The notes under the pieces were generated by a model that was given only the letters and a program-made list of their open reading frames with translations, searched no databases and was not told the origin of the DNA. Below, piece by piece: positions 21,300-31,428 of a DNA stretch of 64,000 nucleotides (its first letter is position 1; the number at the start of each line of letters is the position of its first letter). This DNA is from Branchipolynoe longqiensis (lineage: Eukaryota > Annelida > Polychaeta > Phyllodocida > Polynoidae): the NCBI GenBank assembly GCA_030323885.1, contig CM059186.1, forward strand, positions 173,625,743 to 173,689,742, written 5' to 3'. A program made the position numbers and the translations under genes.

Positions 21300-24200
21300 T
21301 CAAATGTGGATGGGGGTCAAATGTGGATGGGGTAGAGGGGTCCATGGGTAGGGGGGCAGACACGCAGGGAGAGAGCAGGCATGAGAGAGGGCGAAGTCAA
21401 TGGGTCGTTCACCAGGTCGTATTATATATTTGCAGTGCCAGGTTTGGGCCTGAATAACCAGGTGAGCTCTGTATGTATTTTTAAAGGCAAGGATCGAACC
21501 CGCTTCTCTGGTTTTGGTTGGGAGCTCATTCCACATGACACTTCCTTTGTAAATCGGAGCTCTCATTAACTTATTTGTATTAGGGTTGGGCACCCAGAGC
21601 AGAGTCGATGTCCCCCTTCTCGTTACCCTGGTTGTGCGATCTATGTATTTGTCATCACTCGCACGTTTATACATCAACGTCATTAGGTGTAGGTTCCTTC
21701 GTACATCCAGAGTGTCCAGCCCTGCTCTGCTATGCATTTCAACCACACTTAGTATCTTGCCTTGGAATACTGTTCTGAGGGCTCTGTTTTGCGTTCTTTG
21801 TAAATTTGGTCTCTTGCTGCTTCGTTAGTAATCCATAGATGATATCATTGTAGTCTATAATTGGTAATATTGTTGACTTGTACAGCTGCAGCGCAGTATT
21901 CTCACTTACATATGTCCTTATTTTTCTGAATGTGTTCATTTTTAGTGCCAGTGTTTGGTTAAGTCTTGCCAGCTGTTGGGTACCAGTTAGAGTCGCATCG
22001 AGAGTTGTGCCTAGGTACTTATAGGAGTTCACTTCACGGAGCACTAAGCCACCCATCTGCAGTTGTATTGGCCGGGCCCTCACCTTCCTGGCTTTGGTTC
22101 CATAGATTATGTACTCAGTTTTAGTGCCATTTAGTGTTAGTTTATTCTCATTGCACCATGTGTTCACTCCATCCAGCGCCATTCCAACCTCGGTTGCGGC
22201 TATGGCAAGGTCCTTCTTATGTATTGTTAGTGCTGCATCATCGGCAAATAATGTGAAAGATGCTTTGTTGGAAACTAGAGGTAGGTCATTTATAAATATT
22301 AGAAACAGTAGGGGTCCCAGAGTTGAGCCCTGTGGAACTCCTGGTTTTTATTTCTCGAGTGGTCGAGTTGGTGTCACTTAGTTTTGTGTATTGTTTCCTA
22401 TTGCTGAGGTAATTTGTAAGGAAGCTATGTGCTCTATTGCCTAGCCCAGCTCGTTCTATTTCATGCATGAGGATTTTGTGGTCGATCGTATCAAATGCCT
22501 TCTTGAAATCAAGGAAGACTGCGATAGTAAGATCACCCTTGTCTATGTTTGACTAAAGTTCATCCAGTAGAGACGCCAGTGCCCCGGTGGTGGACCTATT
22601 TTTCCTGAAGCCATTTTGCTGGTAGGTCAAATAGTTAGAAGACTCAAGGAATGTCTTAATTTGGTCATGTATTATTTGTTCTATGATCTTGCCAGGCAGT
22701 GGGAGGATCAATATTGGGCGTAGTTCACTACAGGTTTGCGGAATGTTGACTTTAGGTATGGGCGTCACTGTGGCCACTTTCCAGTCATCAGGGAAGATGC
22801 CTGTACTGATTATTAGGTTATATAAATGTGTAAATTCTGCACTCAGTGTTGTGATCGCACTTTTTATCAAAGTGGTACTGATATCCTTCATTCCTGATGA
22901 CTTGTAGATAGATATTTTGTTAGTTCTATCAAGGATTTCATCCTGGGTGGTTTCCAGAAGGTCATACTTTTCTTTATTTAGTTTGGCATGGAAGGTTTTG
23001 TGTTGCTCATCCTTCTGTTTGAATTTATTGGCTAGTTTCTCATCTATATCTATGAAATAGTTATTGATTTCCTCTGCCAGTAATTCATCTGGGATTTTAA
23101 TACCAGTCTCTTCACTTGCAAGGCCACTGATTCTTGTCTCGTTTTTAGGTTCGATTTGGTTTATTTCATACCAACATTTTCTGGCATTCTGTTTATATTT
23201 GTCTATCTGGACTTGATAATACCTTGCTTTGGCTTTCCTTACTTCACTCCTAGCCTTTCTGACCATACATTTAGCTATGAAATCATCCCCTGGATCTTTT
23301 GTTTTCTCAAACTTTTGGATAAAGTAATCTCTATCCTTTTGAAGCTCTAGTAGTTCATCATTAAGGTAACCTCCCATGGTGATTCTGGTGGTGATCTCGG
23401 TTAGGGGACAGTGCCTGTCAGCTGCAATAGTGATTGTTGCGTTTAGCATATCCCAACATAGATTGGGGTCTCTCATATCCAGAAATTCGGCACTGTTTAT
23501 TTCTTTGAGTGTGCCAGCCAATTCATTAAAATTGCAGTTCCTATAAGAGCCCCAGTGGGTGGTGATTCTTTTGTCATTTCTTATTTTTTTCTTTATTATA
23601 AATATTGGTTTGTGGTCGCTTATGTTATAGTTAAGGACTCCAGCCTTTGTACAATGTTTGATATTGGTAAGTGCCAGGTCTATTGTTTTGTTTGTGGTTT
23701 TAGTTACCCTGGTTGGCTGCTGGATCATTTGTTGCAACTCATGTTCAGCTGCAAGTTGCTTTATTCTCACTCCCATCGTAGGCCTCTTGCCATTATATTC
23801 TTCATTGAAGTCGCCAATGAGGAGTATCTCATATTGATCGATATTGGCTATATTATTCAAAGAGTCACTTATTTGCCCAATTCCTTCATTTAGGTTGCCA
23901 TTTGGAGGTCTATATACGTTGCCGATGAGTATTAGTTTTGAATGGGGTCTGGTGACTACAGCCCACTGTAGTTCAATATTGCTATTTGATAGGTTATGCT
24001 CAGCATGTTTACCTGCATCAACATGGAGATCTTGCTTAAAGTAAATACCTAGTCCACCACCAGCTTTGGTCTGCCCACTAAGTTGCTTTGTTTTTCTATC
24101 AGCCCTTATAAATTGGTAACCTGGTATTGATGTGAGTCTGTCTTCAACTGTTCTATTGAGCCATGTTTCTGATATAGTGAAGACATCAAAACCAGACCCG

Positions 24201-24540
24201 GGTAGGTCGGCTCTTAGCTGGTTGATCTTATGTGTGAGGCTACGTATGTTTAGGTGGCCAATCTTTAGTCCTGGCAGGCCCTTCAGATCTGTCAGAGGAA
24301 GTGCGCCCAGATGACACGGTCCCAAGGGCCCCAGGCCACCATCAGTCCGCCCCCCTCCCTGGAAATACGGTCCGCCCCGTCCCCCAAAGTACCCCCTCCC
24401 CCAGTGAGTGTGAATGTGGTTGTGTATTTACTTATGTCATGGTGTATAGCGTATTCTTTGTTGGGCATGGAAGCTTGCCCGGTAGTACCACCTAACAGAC
24501 ATCCAGCTTTAGCTAAACCTGATATTTGGGTTTTAGCCAT
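21300..24540 (-). pseudogene. LINE endonuclease-reverse transcriptase, broken
   Basis: An AP-endonuclease domain comes first: IGHLNIRSL, ISETWLN, YRPPNGNL, LIGDFN and ISDHKPIF, with the usual catalytic Asn, Glu, Asp and His context present. The RT follows: SSGMKDIS, PIPKV, NGFRKNRSTTGAL, then AVFLDFKKAFDTID and FTLFADDAAL, the catalytic Asp boxes. A stop at about 22553 (DEL then TAG) and a frame change near 22350 break the RT; another change lies near 21740 before the C-terminus (RGTSTLLWVPNPNTNK). The element is therefore inactive. Confidence 0.85.
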
Positions 24541-26451
24541 GATGTGGTGGTGGTTGTTGGCTTAGGCTGAGTTCAGTTTTAGTTGCGGTTTTCTCAATGG
24601 GGGTTATGATATTAGTGTATCATGTTGTAACAGGGTGCTGGTTAATTAATGTAAGGTCTACTTAATAGGTTCTTGTCAATGTTGTTTGAGTTGATGATAT
24701 ATGACAGTTAGACAAGGATCAGTGACAGCTGGGTGTGGTCAACAGTAGACAGTGTCACCACTTACATATTGGTAATTGGGTATTGACATTTGCTGCAGTT
24801 GGTGTTGGGTGATCAAGCAGACGCCCAAGCCAGGGCCAGTATGACAAATGTACATTAAGGACTGTTGTGAATGCGCCATATCAGGCATACCAGTTCCAAA
24901 GGTTGAGTCCAGCCCTTCCATCAGCACGAAGCTCACGCTGACCAGCTCCATCAGCACCATGAACTGAGGTGCACAGCAGTAATATTCAAATCTTTGTCCA
25001 TCAACCTCTAACATACAATTATCAAGCAGTGTTACCTGTGGGCTCGGGTCAGAGGTCTACCCTTAGCATATAGCTTTTCATGTGAAATAATTACTGATAT
25101 AAATATCGACTTGTGTGCACATTGATCATGTGGAAATAAATATTTTATTATTATTATTAAGGTGACCAGAACATAGAGATTCTGGGGAGGTGGGGGGCTT
25201 GGAGGGGGGGGCCCCACTGACTTAGACGACGGGGTTGTGTGTTTGGTGCAGCTCCAGCTGGAGGAGTTGCTTCCTTCTAAACCACGCGCTACCAGGAGGA
25301 GGCAAGTGGTCGAGTCGGAAGACTCCGAATGGGAGGACTTCTCCGAGGCTCAGGACTCGTCGGATGAAGAGTCCCCAGAAGAGCTGGTGGTGCCGGCATG
25401 TAAGCGCAAGCACAAAAAGAAAGCAGATTTGTCCGAAGGGGATGAATTCACCAGGGCACATAAAAAGAAGCTACTGGTGAAGAAAAGCAAGAAGAAGAAG
25501 TCGAAGGGCAAGAAAAGCAAGTCTTCTTTGTCGGACTCCTTGTCCTATTCATGGTCGACAAATTCGGACTCTGACACTGAACGGGCGGGTAAATACACCA
25601 AGTTAAGTGGCAAGGTGGTCAAAAGTGGAAGAAGATCCAGACCACCACCATGATGAGGAAGACCATACAGGGCCACTTCCACACCTTCAAGCCGGCGGAG
25701 ATTATCATGAAGCTGGGGGAAAAGTTCAGGGGGATTAAGGGCATCCCGGAATCGGCTATCAAGGAGATGGATGCCGATGTGAAACTGAACGAGGACCGCA
25801 AGAAGTTTGAGGCGGTCCTGCACACAGCACACAATGGTCTGCCTGTGGCTCAGTCAGCCATAACTCCAATTGCCAACAGGATGATGACAGAGAACAAGTT
25901 CTCTTCGCTCTGAGGAGATGGACAGGGGAATTGCGCTGCTCACAGCGACCAGCAATTTCCTATCATACAGATGTTTCGAAAATGTCTTCAAGGCCGTCTG
26001 CACCGATGCAGGCAATGAGGTGGCGCGCTCCAAGAAGGTCTTGGACAATGACAGCAAGGAGTACACGCTATTCCTTGCCACCAAGCCTGTCAAAGGTAAG
26101 CCACTCGATAAGACCAAGATGCGTGATTGTTCAAGCAAGTGGAGACGGGCAGCAAGTGTGGTAAGCACATGGAGGCCGACAAACAGAAGGCTGCGGATGG
26201 AAATTCTACCCGCTTCAAGAAGACCAGGCAGGATGTTCACAGCCGTCGGGCCAGACTACGAGTAGGCTGGTTAGGGACGAATTACGGTTACCAGGCCAGG
26301 GGAAGGGGCCAGAGGCAGTTGTTCGACGGGAACAGACCCTTCAAGAGGGAGTTAGTTCACCCCGCAGAAACCGTTCCCCCATCCAGGGAACAAGTAGAAG
26401 TCGCTACGCAAACCCCAGTAAGCCACTTTACCACTGGTAACTTAACTAATA

Positions 26452-26640
26452 GTGTTGTGGGGGTGATGAAAATGGGAAATACTGTGCCTAGAGCGGGACT
26501 CGAACCCACATCTCTTTGCATTCCGGGCCAGTGTGCTAACCATTACACCACCTAGGCTTCCTGATATCAACACACTACCCACGCCTACCTGTCTATGCGG
26601 TTCCTTGCCTGAGAGGTCAGTGCAGACCACTACACTCGTC
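26452..26640 (-). mobile_element. SINE-C in DIRS remnant
   Basis: Minus strand reads ggagcctaggtggtgtaatg-type head, GTTCGAGTCCCGCTCTAGGC (B box), then ccattttcatcacccc. tRNA-derived. Follows the end of gag. Confidence 0.72.
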
Positions 26641-26771
26641 CCCCTGGAATTGTAAGTCTTGTAATGCTTACAATTACATACATACAGGCAATGCACTTAC
26701 ATACATACACAGGGTAGGTTCACCAACCATACAGCGCTTAGCTTGTACAGGATCCTGGTCACGGACCAGTG

Positions 26772-26955
26772 TCGTGGGGGTGATGAAAATGGGAAATACT
26801 GCGCCTAGAGCGGGACTCAAACCCATATCTCTTTGCATTCCGGGCCAGTGTGCTAACCATTACACCACCTAGGCTCCGTGATATCAACACACTACCCACG
26901 CCTACCTGTCTATGCGGTTCCTTGCCTGAGAGGTCAGTGCAGACCACTACACTAG
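26772..26955 (-). mobile_element. SINE-C, second copy
   Basis: Nearly identical to the copy 320 bases upstream, including gcctagagcgggact. The pair suggests a local duplication or two recent insertions between gag and RT. Confidence 0.72.
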
Positions 26956-26959
26956 TTTA

Positions 26960-27840
26960 CCGGAATGGAGTAAGATTACTGAAAATCTAACTATCCTTAG
27001 CTTGGCGGAAGGGGTCAGAATACCACTCATGGAGGAGCCGATTCAAAATGGCATACCCTTTCCTTATTGACTTGATGTTTCCGAGCGGGATGCATTAAAT
27101 GATCAAGTTCAGAAATTTTGCGAAAAAGGCATTATAGAGCCAACACTGCATGTTGCTGGGGAATTTATCTAGAATATTTTCACGAGACCCAAACCTAATG
27201 GGGATATCAAACTGATTTTGCATTTGACGAGGTTAAACAAACTAGTAGAGTACAAACATTTCAAAATGTTTTCACTAGATACAGCTAGAGATTTGGTAAC
27301 ACAGGTCTCCTGGCTTACCAGTGTGGATCTGAGGGATGCATATTATAGGGTACCAATTTATAAACCTGACCGTAAATTTCTCACCTTTTGTTGGAATGAG
27401 CAGCTTTACGAGTTCACCTGTATGCCAAACGGTCTAGCTTGTGCTCCACACATTTTCACAAGGTTACTCACTTGTTGCACAAGCACAACAACATTGTCAA
27501 ACAGCAATAGACAAGCTTTGTGAGACATTTAAAAAGTTAGGTTACTACATACATGAAACAAAATCAGTTTTAACACCTACAAAGAAATTAAAGTTTCTGG
27601 GATTTGTTATTGACACCACAGACATGACTGTTTCATTAACGAAACAGAAAGTTGATGAATTTACAACAACTCCAAACCAATTATTACATTTGGTTACCAA
27701 AGATAAGACAAGTTGCAATATTGATAGGAATCATGACAGCCTATGCCCCTGCTATTCTATATGTCAAGGCCCATATTAAATCACTCTACCCTACCACGAC
27801 TGTGACGTTGGCTTGTGCCGAAATGAAAACGTATTAGTAT
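26960..27840 (+). pseudogene. DIRS-type reverse transcriptase remnant
   Basis: Plus-strand RT fragments: an N-terminal portion with stops (CEKGIIEPTLHV), then HFKMFSLDTARDLV, SVDLRDAYYRVPIYK, FTCMPNGLACAPHIFTRLL, and in another frame KLGYYIHETKSVLTPTKKL and FLGFVIDTTDMTVSL. These blocks are typical of DIRS-group RTs. The stretch that should hold the second catalytic box (a xxDD loop) between FTRLL and the KLGYYI block is missing, so the enzyme is dead by deletion as well as by stops. Confidence 0.78.
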
Positions 27841-28196
27841 CTATAGAATTTTGAGTTCATTTTTTATCCTATTAACTATGTAAAAGATTGCTGGACCCAG
27901 ATGTGCTTCCTTCTCCCTGACCCACGACTATCTGAGGCTAGTACCTCAGGAAAACAACGGTTATCCATCATCTGTCCCTAGGTAAGACTCGTATAACTAT
28001 ACTATATATATATGGGTTGGTGGTGCCTCAGTGGGATGTAAATAGACATAGTGGTGCTGGCAGGTCTGGGTGTCATTGCACTCAGGGCTTAGCCATTCTG
28101 CTGGAGTAGGGGTCACCACACTCAAAAGGTCAAGGTTGGTGGTGGCCATGGGGCCATACAGCTACTGGTGGTGGGCAGACCACTGGTATCCATGTG

Positions 28197-28717
28197 TAAA
28201 ATATTCCGATAATGATGTATTGGTGGGGGAATGCAAATGTTCTATTTGTGAAACAGGTATATAGGGCCAGGTGCATAAATGTGTTTATGTAGTTGCTGGT
28301 GGTACTTGACTCATTGGTAAATAGACATTGTGGTGCTAGTAAGATAGTGTGTAAGGGGCACTTAGAGCTCTACCCACGACCCCCTCCCCCCTCTGCTAGT
28401 CATGGATCACCACACACTCAGCTCAAGGCAGGTGGTGGCCATGGGAACTACGCCGCTTGGTGGTGGTGGGCAGATAACTGTAACCATTGGGAGTGGGAAT
28501 GCTTGTTTCTCATTGGTGGAGCTATAAATGCTTGATTCTCATTGGGAGAATGTGGTGAGGTGATACACTATACTGGATCCATGTATCATATAAATAATAA
28601 ACCTGAGGGCTTGGCTCTCTCTCTTCTTTCCCTCTTTATACTCTTCCTTTCTCTTTTTGCCTGTATTGATTTCACTATAGCCTGCCGACACAACCACAGA
28701 TTCGAGCCGTGGACTTT
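28197..28717 (+). mobile_element. LTR-like TG...CA element, nested
   Basis: Begins TGTAAAATATTCCGATAATG and ends GTGGACTTTACA. It contains TATAAATA and AATAAA motifs near 28590, as in an LTR. Left flank catg and right flank tatg fit a 4-bp target duplication with one mutation. It interrupts the outer copy exactly where the 53.4-kb copy reads atccatggagacc. Confidence 0.72.
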
Positions 28718-28950
28718 ACATATGGAGACCAGGAATGCTCGATCCCTATTGGTAGGGCCAGGAATGCTCGATTCCCATTCAGGGAAGTAGGTGGTTTGAT
28801 GCTCTACAATGAACCCATGTAACTATATAAGCAATATACCAGAGGGCTAGACTCTCTTCTATTATACTTTACTCTCTTCCTTTCTCTTTGTCTGTATTGT
28901 TTTCCTCATAGCCTACGTACACAGCCACAGATCCGAGCATTAGATTCTCT

Positions 28951-29516
28951 AAGATGCACACAATGAACACACAGACCTGCCTGCCCATATGGGTTTTCTA
29001 TATTTTGTAGTTTTAAGACGGGAGTACAATATACAAAATTAAAATTGTGTACACTAAAAGATATTAGAAAGTACTTTTTTTTTAAGTACACAAAAGTTTT
29101 CAGCCAGAGTACTCTGATATACAAATTAGAAATGTATGACAAAAAATATTTGGAAAGTACTTTTTATAACAAAAAAACATTTACATCTATTTTTTTTTCA
29201 CTGGAGTAGCCAAATAGGAAATTTGGGGTAGGCAGGTCTGTGTAAACTGAAACAAGATACTTTCTCCTGCCAATACATATAGTTATGTTACCCAGCATTA
29301 CTGAATTACCATTATGGAACTGAACTGAACTAGAAAAGAGATCACAGGACACAAGATTACATTGCGAAATCAACATTTTATTTTTGTAAGTTCTTTGTTC
29401 ACCATCCAGTTCGTTCATTACAAGAATATTCATCTGGACATTTGAGTACAGATTAGTTTTGTCCTCTTATGTGTATAATTTAACATTTTTATGTACATTA
29501 CTTTTATGGGGAGGGG
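28951..29516. other. Intergenic, nothing recognised
   Basis: AT-rich. ORFs here lack codon bias, splice sites or known motifs. Confidence 0.4.
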
Positions 29517-29690
29517 GTGTTGCCAATAAATACCACTTTATGCCTAGAGGGGGACTCGAACCCACACTTCTGCTATTCCAGGGCACAGGTCATAACCATT
29601 AGGCTATATAGGCTCCCTAATGCAATCACCTTACCCACCAGACCTATGCATCCTTACCTGTGACATCAGGAGAGACTACTAGATTATACC
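29517..29690 (-). mobile_element. SINE-C
   Basis: Reverse copy with gagggggactcgaacccaca (B box complement) and aggctccctaatgcaatcac. Confidence 0.62.
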
Positions 29691-30883
29691 GTCTTCCCTT
29701 ATACAGGTTTTACAGGCATGTGATTGGGTGCAGGGAAAAAAACCTGGACATTTTTTACGTTATCATGGGGACACACAGCATCCCAGTGAGTTGCGAGAGG
29801 GATGCAAATAGTGTATTTCAGAGGTGTTTCAGCGGCCAGGGAAAAAAAACGGAATTTTAAAAAACTACACAATTCCGGTTTCGGCAGCCAGAAAACACCC
29901 CAGAATTCCAGTTAAAACCAGAGAAATCACATGCCTGGTTTTAACAAAGTGTATAAATAACAAATGCAGCGAATCAGTTACTAATTATCTATAACTACCA
30001 CAGTTTCGCGCCACGTTTTCTGGGGAAAATACAGAATGAACATTGCACAAATAGTTTGATTCTAAATACATGAGGACCTTCGCTTGTCTCATTATGAAAT
30101 CGCACTCACATAAAAGTTGTTTTGGGGAATATTTATGAGATCAGAGATAACATTGTATAGCATTTTCATGTAGAACATCACAATCTTGTCACTGTAAGAT
30201 TACACAGGTCCTGACAAGTTAAGAACCTCTGATTCATTAAGCGGAATGTCTTTTTTTTAAAGTCGAACGAATAGCACTCGCCGATTGCTATGTTTAATAA
30301 AGGATAGGTATGTAAATACCTGAATAAACGCAACTATACATGTCCTAGTAATATAATACATAATACCATAAATGCTCACATTAAAGATAGCTTCCTTAAT
30401 TCTTATCTGTTTGTTGTAATGTGATCAGTATGCCACATTTCTTTACTCTTTTTTTTTGGAAAACTGATGACAAAAAGATAATGAAATGATCATTAAAAAA
30501 ATATATACATTTCCCCCCCTGATTTTTCCTCTTTTAATGTGTGTGTGTGTGTGTGTATGTGTGAGAGAGAGATGGGCAGGGGAAAGGGAGAAAGTTCACC
30601 AAAATTAGGATTAAATCGCCAATATTTTTGGATAAAGAATTGGTGGGAATTCCTACCCCCGCCCCTTTATTGGAGGGAATAAAAGAGAGTAGAATCTGGT
30701 GACCGGCACCTATTACAATTAGTAGTCAGCTTACTTCTCACTCCTAAACTGGTCATTACAGCAATATTCCAATTTCATCAATGAACACATTTAACTAGCA
30801 ATATGGAGATAACTCTAGTGTAGAACCAAAAGGATCATAAATGTCACATCTGGGGTATCTAGCCTACATATATAAATGTATTT
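29691..30883. other. Region downstream of TXNDC16
   Basis: No gene found. It contains a (GT)n microsatellite at about 30537-30560 and a minus-strand AATAAA at 30671-30666, a possible TXNDC16 poly(A) signal about 610 bases after the stop. Confidence 0.4.
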
Positions 30884-31216
30884 AAAGTTGCATAGTCCCA
30901 TGGTTTTGAGTTTCTGTCATTTTTCGAGATAAATATATCAGGTTGATCATCATTAATCTACCTTTGAAGTAACCTAAATTTTAAATGAGTAACTTAAGAG
31001 ATATTTAAAGGATAAACACGCCAAATTTGTTGGCGTGCTTGTCAAAACTCTGCCCCCGTTAAGCAGTAATAGGTTCTATTAAATTGACTCAGCATCCCCT
31101 TCTATGCAGCAACACATGTTTAACAAGTGAATCAGTATCTAACTCAGCTATGTAGGTTATTATCTAGATAAGTTCTTTCCTTTTGAAAATTTGTGACTTT
31201 TATGGGACTGCAAATT
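30884..31216. mobile_element. TTAA-flanked MITE-A, near complete
   Basis: Left end TTTAAAGTTGCATAGTCCCA, right end TATGGGACTGCAAATTTAAG. It would lie in the TXNDC16 3' UTR if transcription reaches 30.66 kb. Confidence 0.7.
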
Positions 31217-31279
31217 TAAGTTTAACCGTGGGACTTTCTTCTTTTAGTGGTTTGTGTTGCTGGTAGTTTCGTATCCGTA

Positions 31280-31428
31280 TCACAGCTCGGTGCGTTGCAG
31301 CGCGTCTCTCCCGCCGGTGCCGCCACCTGATGTCGTCTGCGCGTGGACCCGTTTCAACGCCTCCCGAACCTTCTGCTCTTCGTCCTCCCGGGGCGGGTCG
31401 AGCTCCACGGTGGAGATGTAAGGCATTT
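31280..31428 (-). CDS. TXNDC16: TXNDC16 exon 20, terminal (ends RTEL)
   Basis: Acceptor ccacggcag. Encodes MPYISTVELDPPREDEEQKV, a charged helix, a Gly-rich stretch (TTSGGGTGG) and then RDALQRTEL before TGA. The RTEL end resembles KDEL-type retrieval signals, which fits an ER-luminal protein. That reading is inference. Confidence 0.88.

Larger units (their letters stand above)
20634..25245 (-). mobile_element. CR1/L2-like LINE inserted in the DIRS gag
   Basis: A 4.6-kb minus-strand element flanked by GTGCA on both sides (20629-20633 and 25246-25250). Removing it restores the gag frame exactly (GTG-CAG). The 5' end is at the right. Near the left end lie a 3' UTR with two 106-bp tandem units (20857-21068) and an AATAAA. 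Confidence 0.75.
20554..26440 (+). pseudogene. DIRS gag-like ORF, split and frame-broken
   Basis: Starts at ATG 20554 (MTTKRSKADAPRELSEDEDP) and runs to PPVTVQ at 20633. A LINE interrupts it, and it resumes in frame at 25251 (LQLEELLPSKPRATRRRQ). The next part is acidic then very Lys-rich (KKSKKKKSKGKKSK), and a frame change at about 25650 leads to IQGHFHTFKPAEIIMKLGEK. A stop falls near 25913, then AVCTDAGNEVARSKKVLDND. The end is Arg/Gly-rich (QARGRGQRQ), as in nucleic-acid-binding gag tails. Assignment as gag rests on position ahead of the RT and composition. Confidence 0.6.
19905..28001 (+). mobile_element. Decayed DIRS-like retroelement
   Basis: Bounded by inverted repeats: 19905-19973 (cagggagaaggaagcacatc, tgggtccagcaat) and its reverse complement at 27887-27950. 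Inside, on the plus strand, are a gag-like frame with an SR/KK-rich stretch and a DIRS-type RT. No tyrosine recombinase or RNase H remains; RT is followed almost directly by the right repeat. Inverted ends, absence of a clear target duplication and DIRS-like RT motifs support the class. Confidence 0.68.
19809..28950 (+). mobile_element. LTR-like TG...CA element, split by a DIRS-like retroelement
   Basis: Left part 19809-19904 begins TGTAAAATATTCTG and runs to a (TA)n tract. The right part resumes at about 28002 in (TA)n with gggttggtggtgcctcagtg and runs to about 28950, itself interrupted at 28197-28717. Uninterrupted relatives at 50013-50543 and 53262-53769 show that the two parts are normally contiguous. 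Everything between is a later insertion into the TA tract. Confidence 0.7.
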
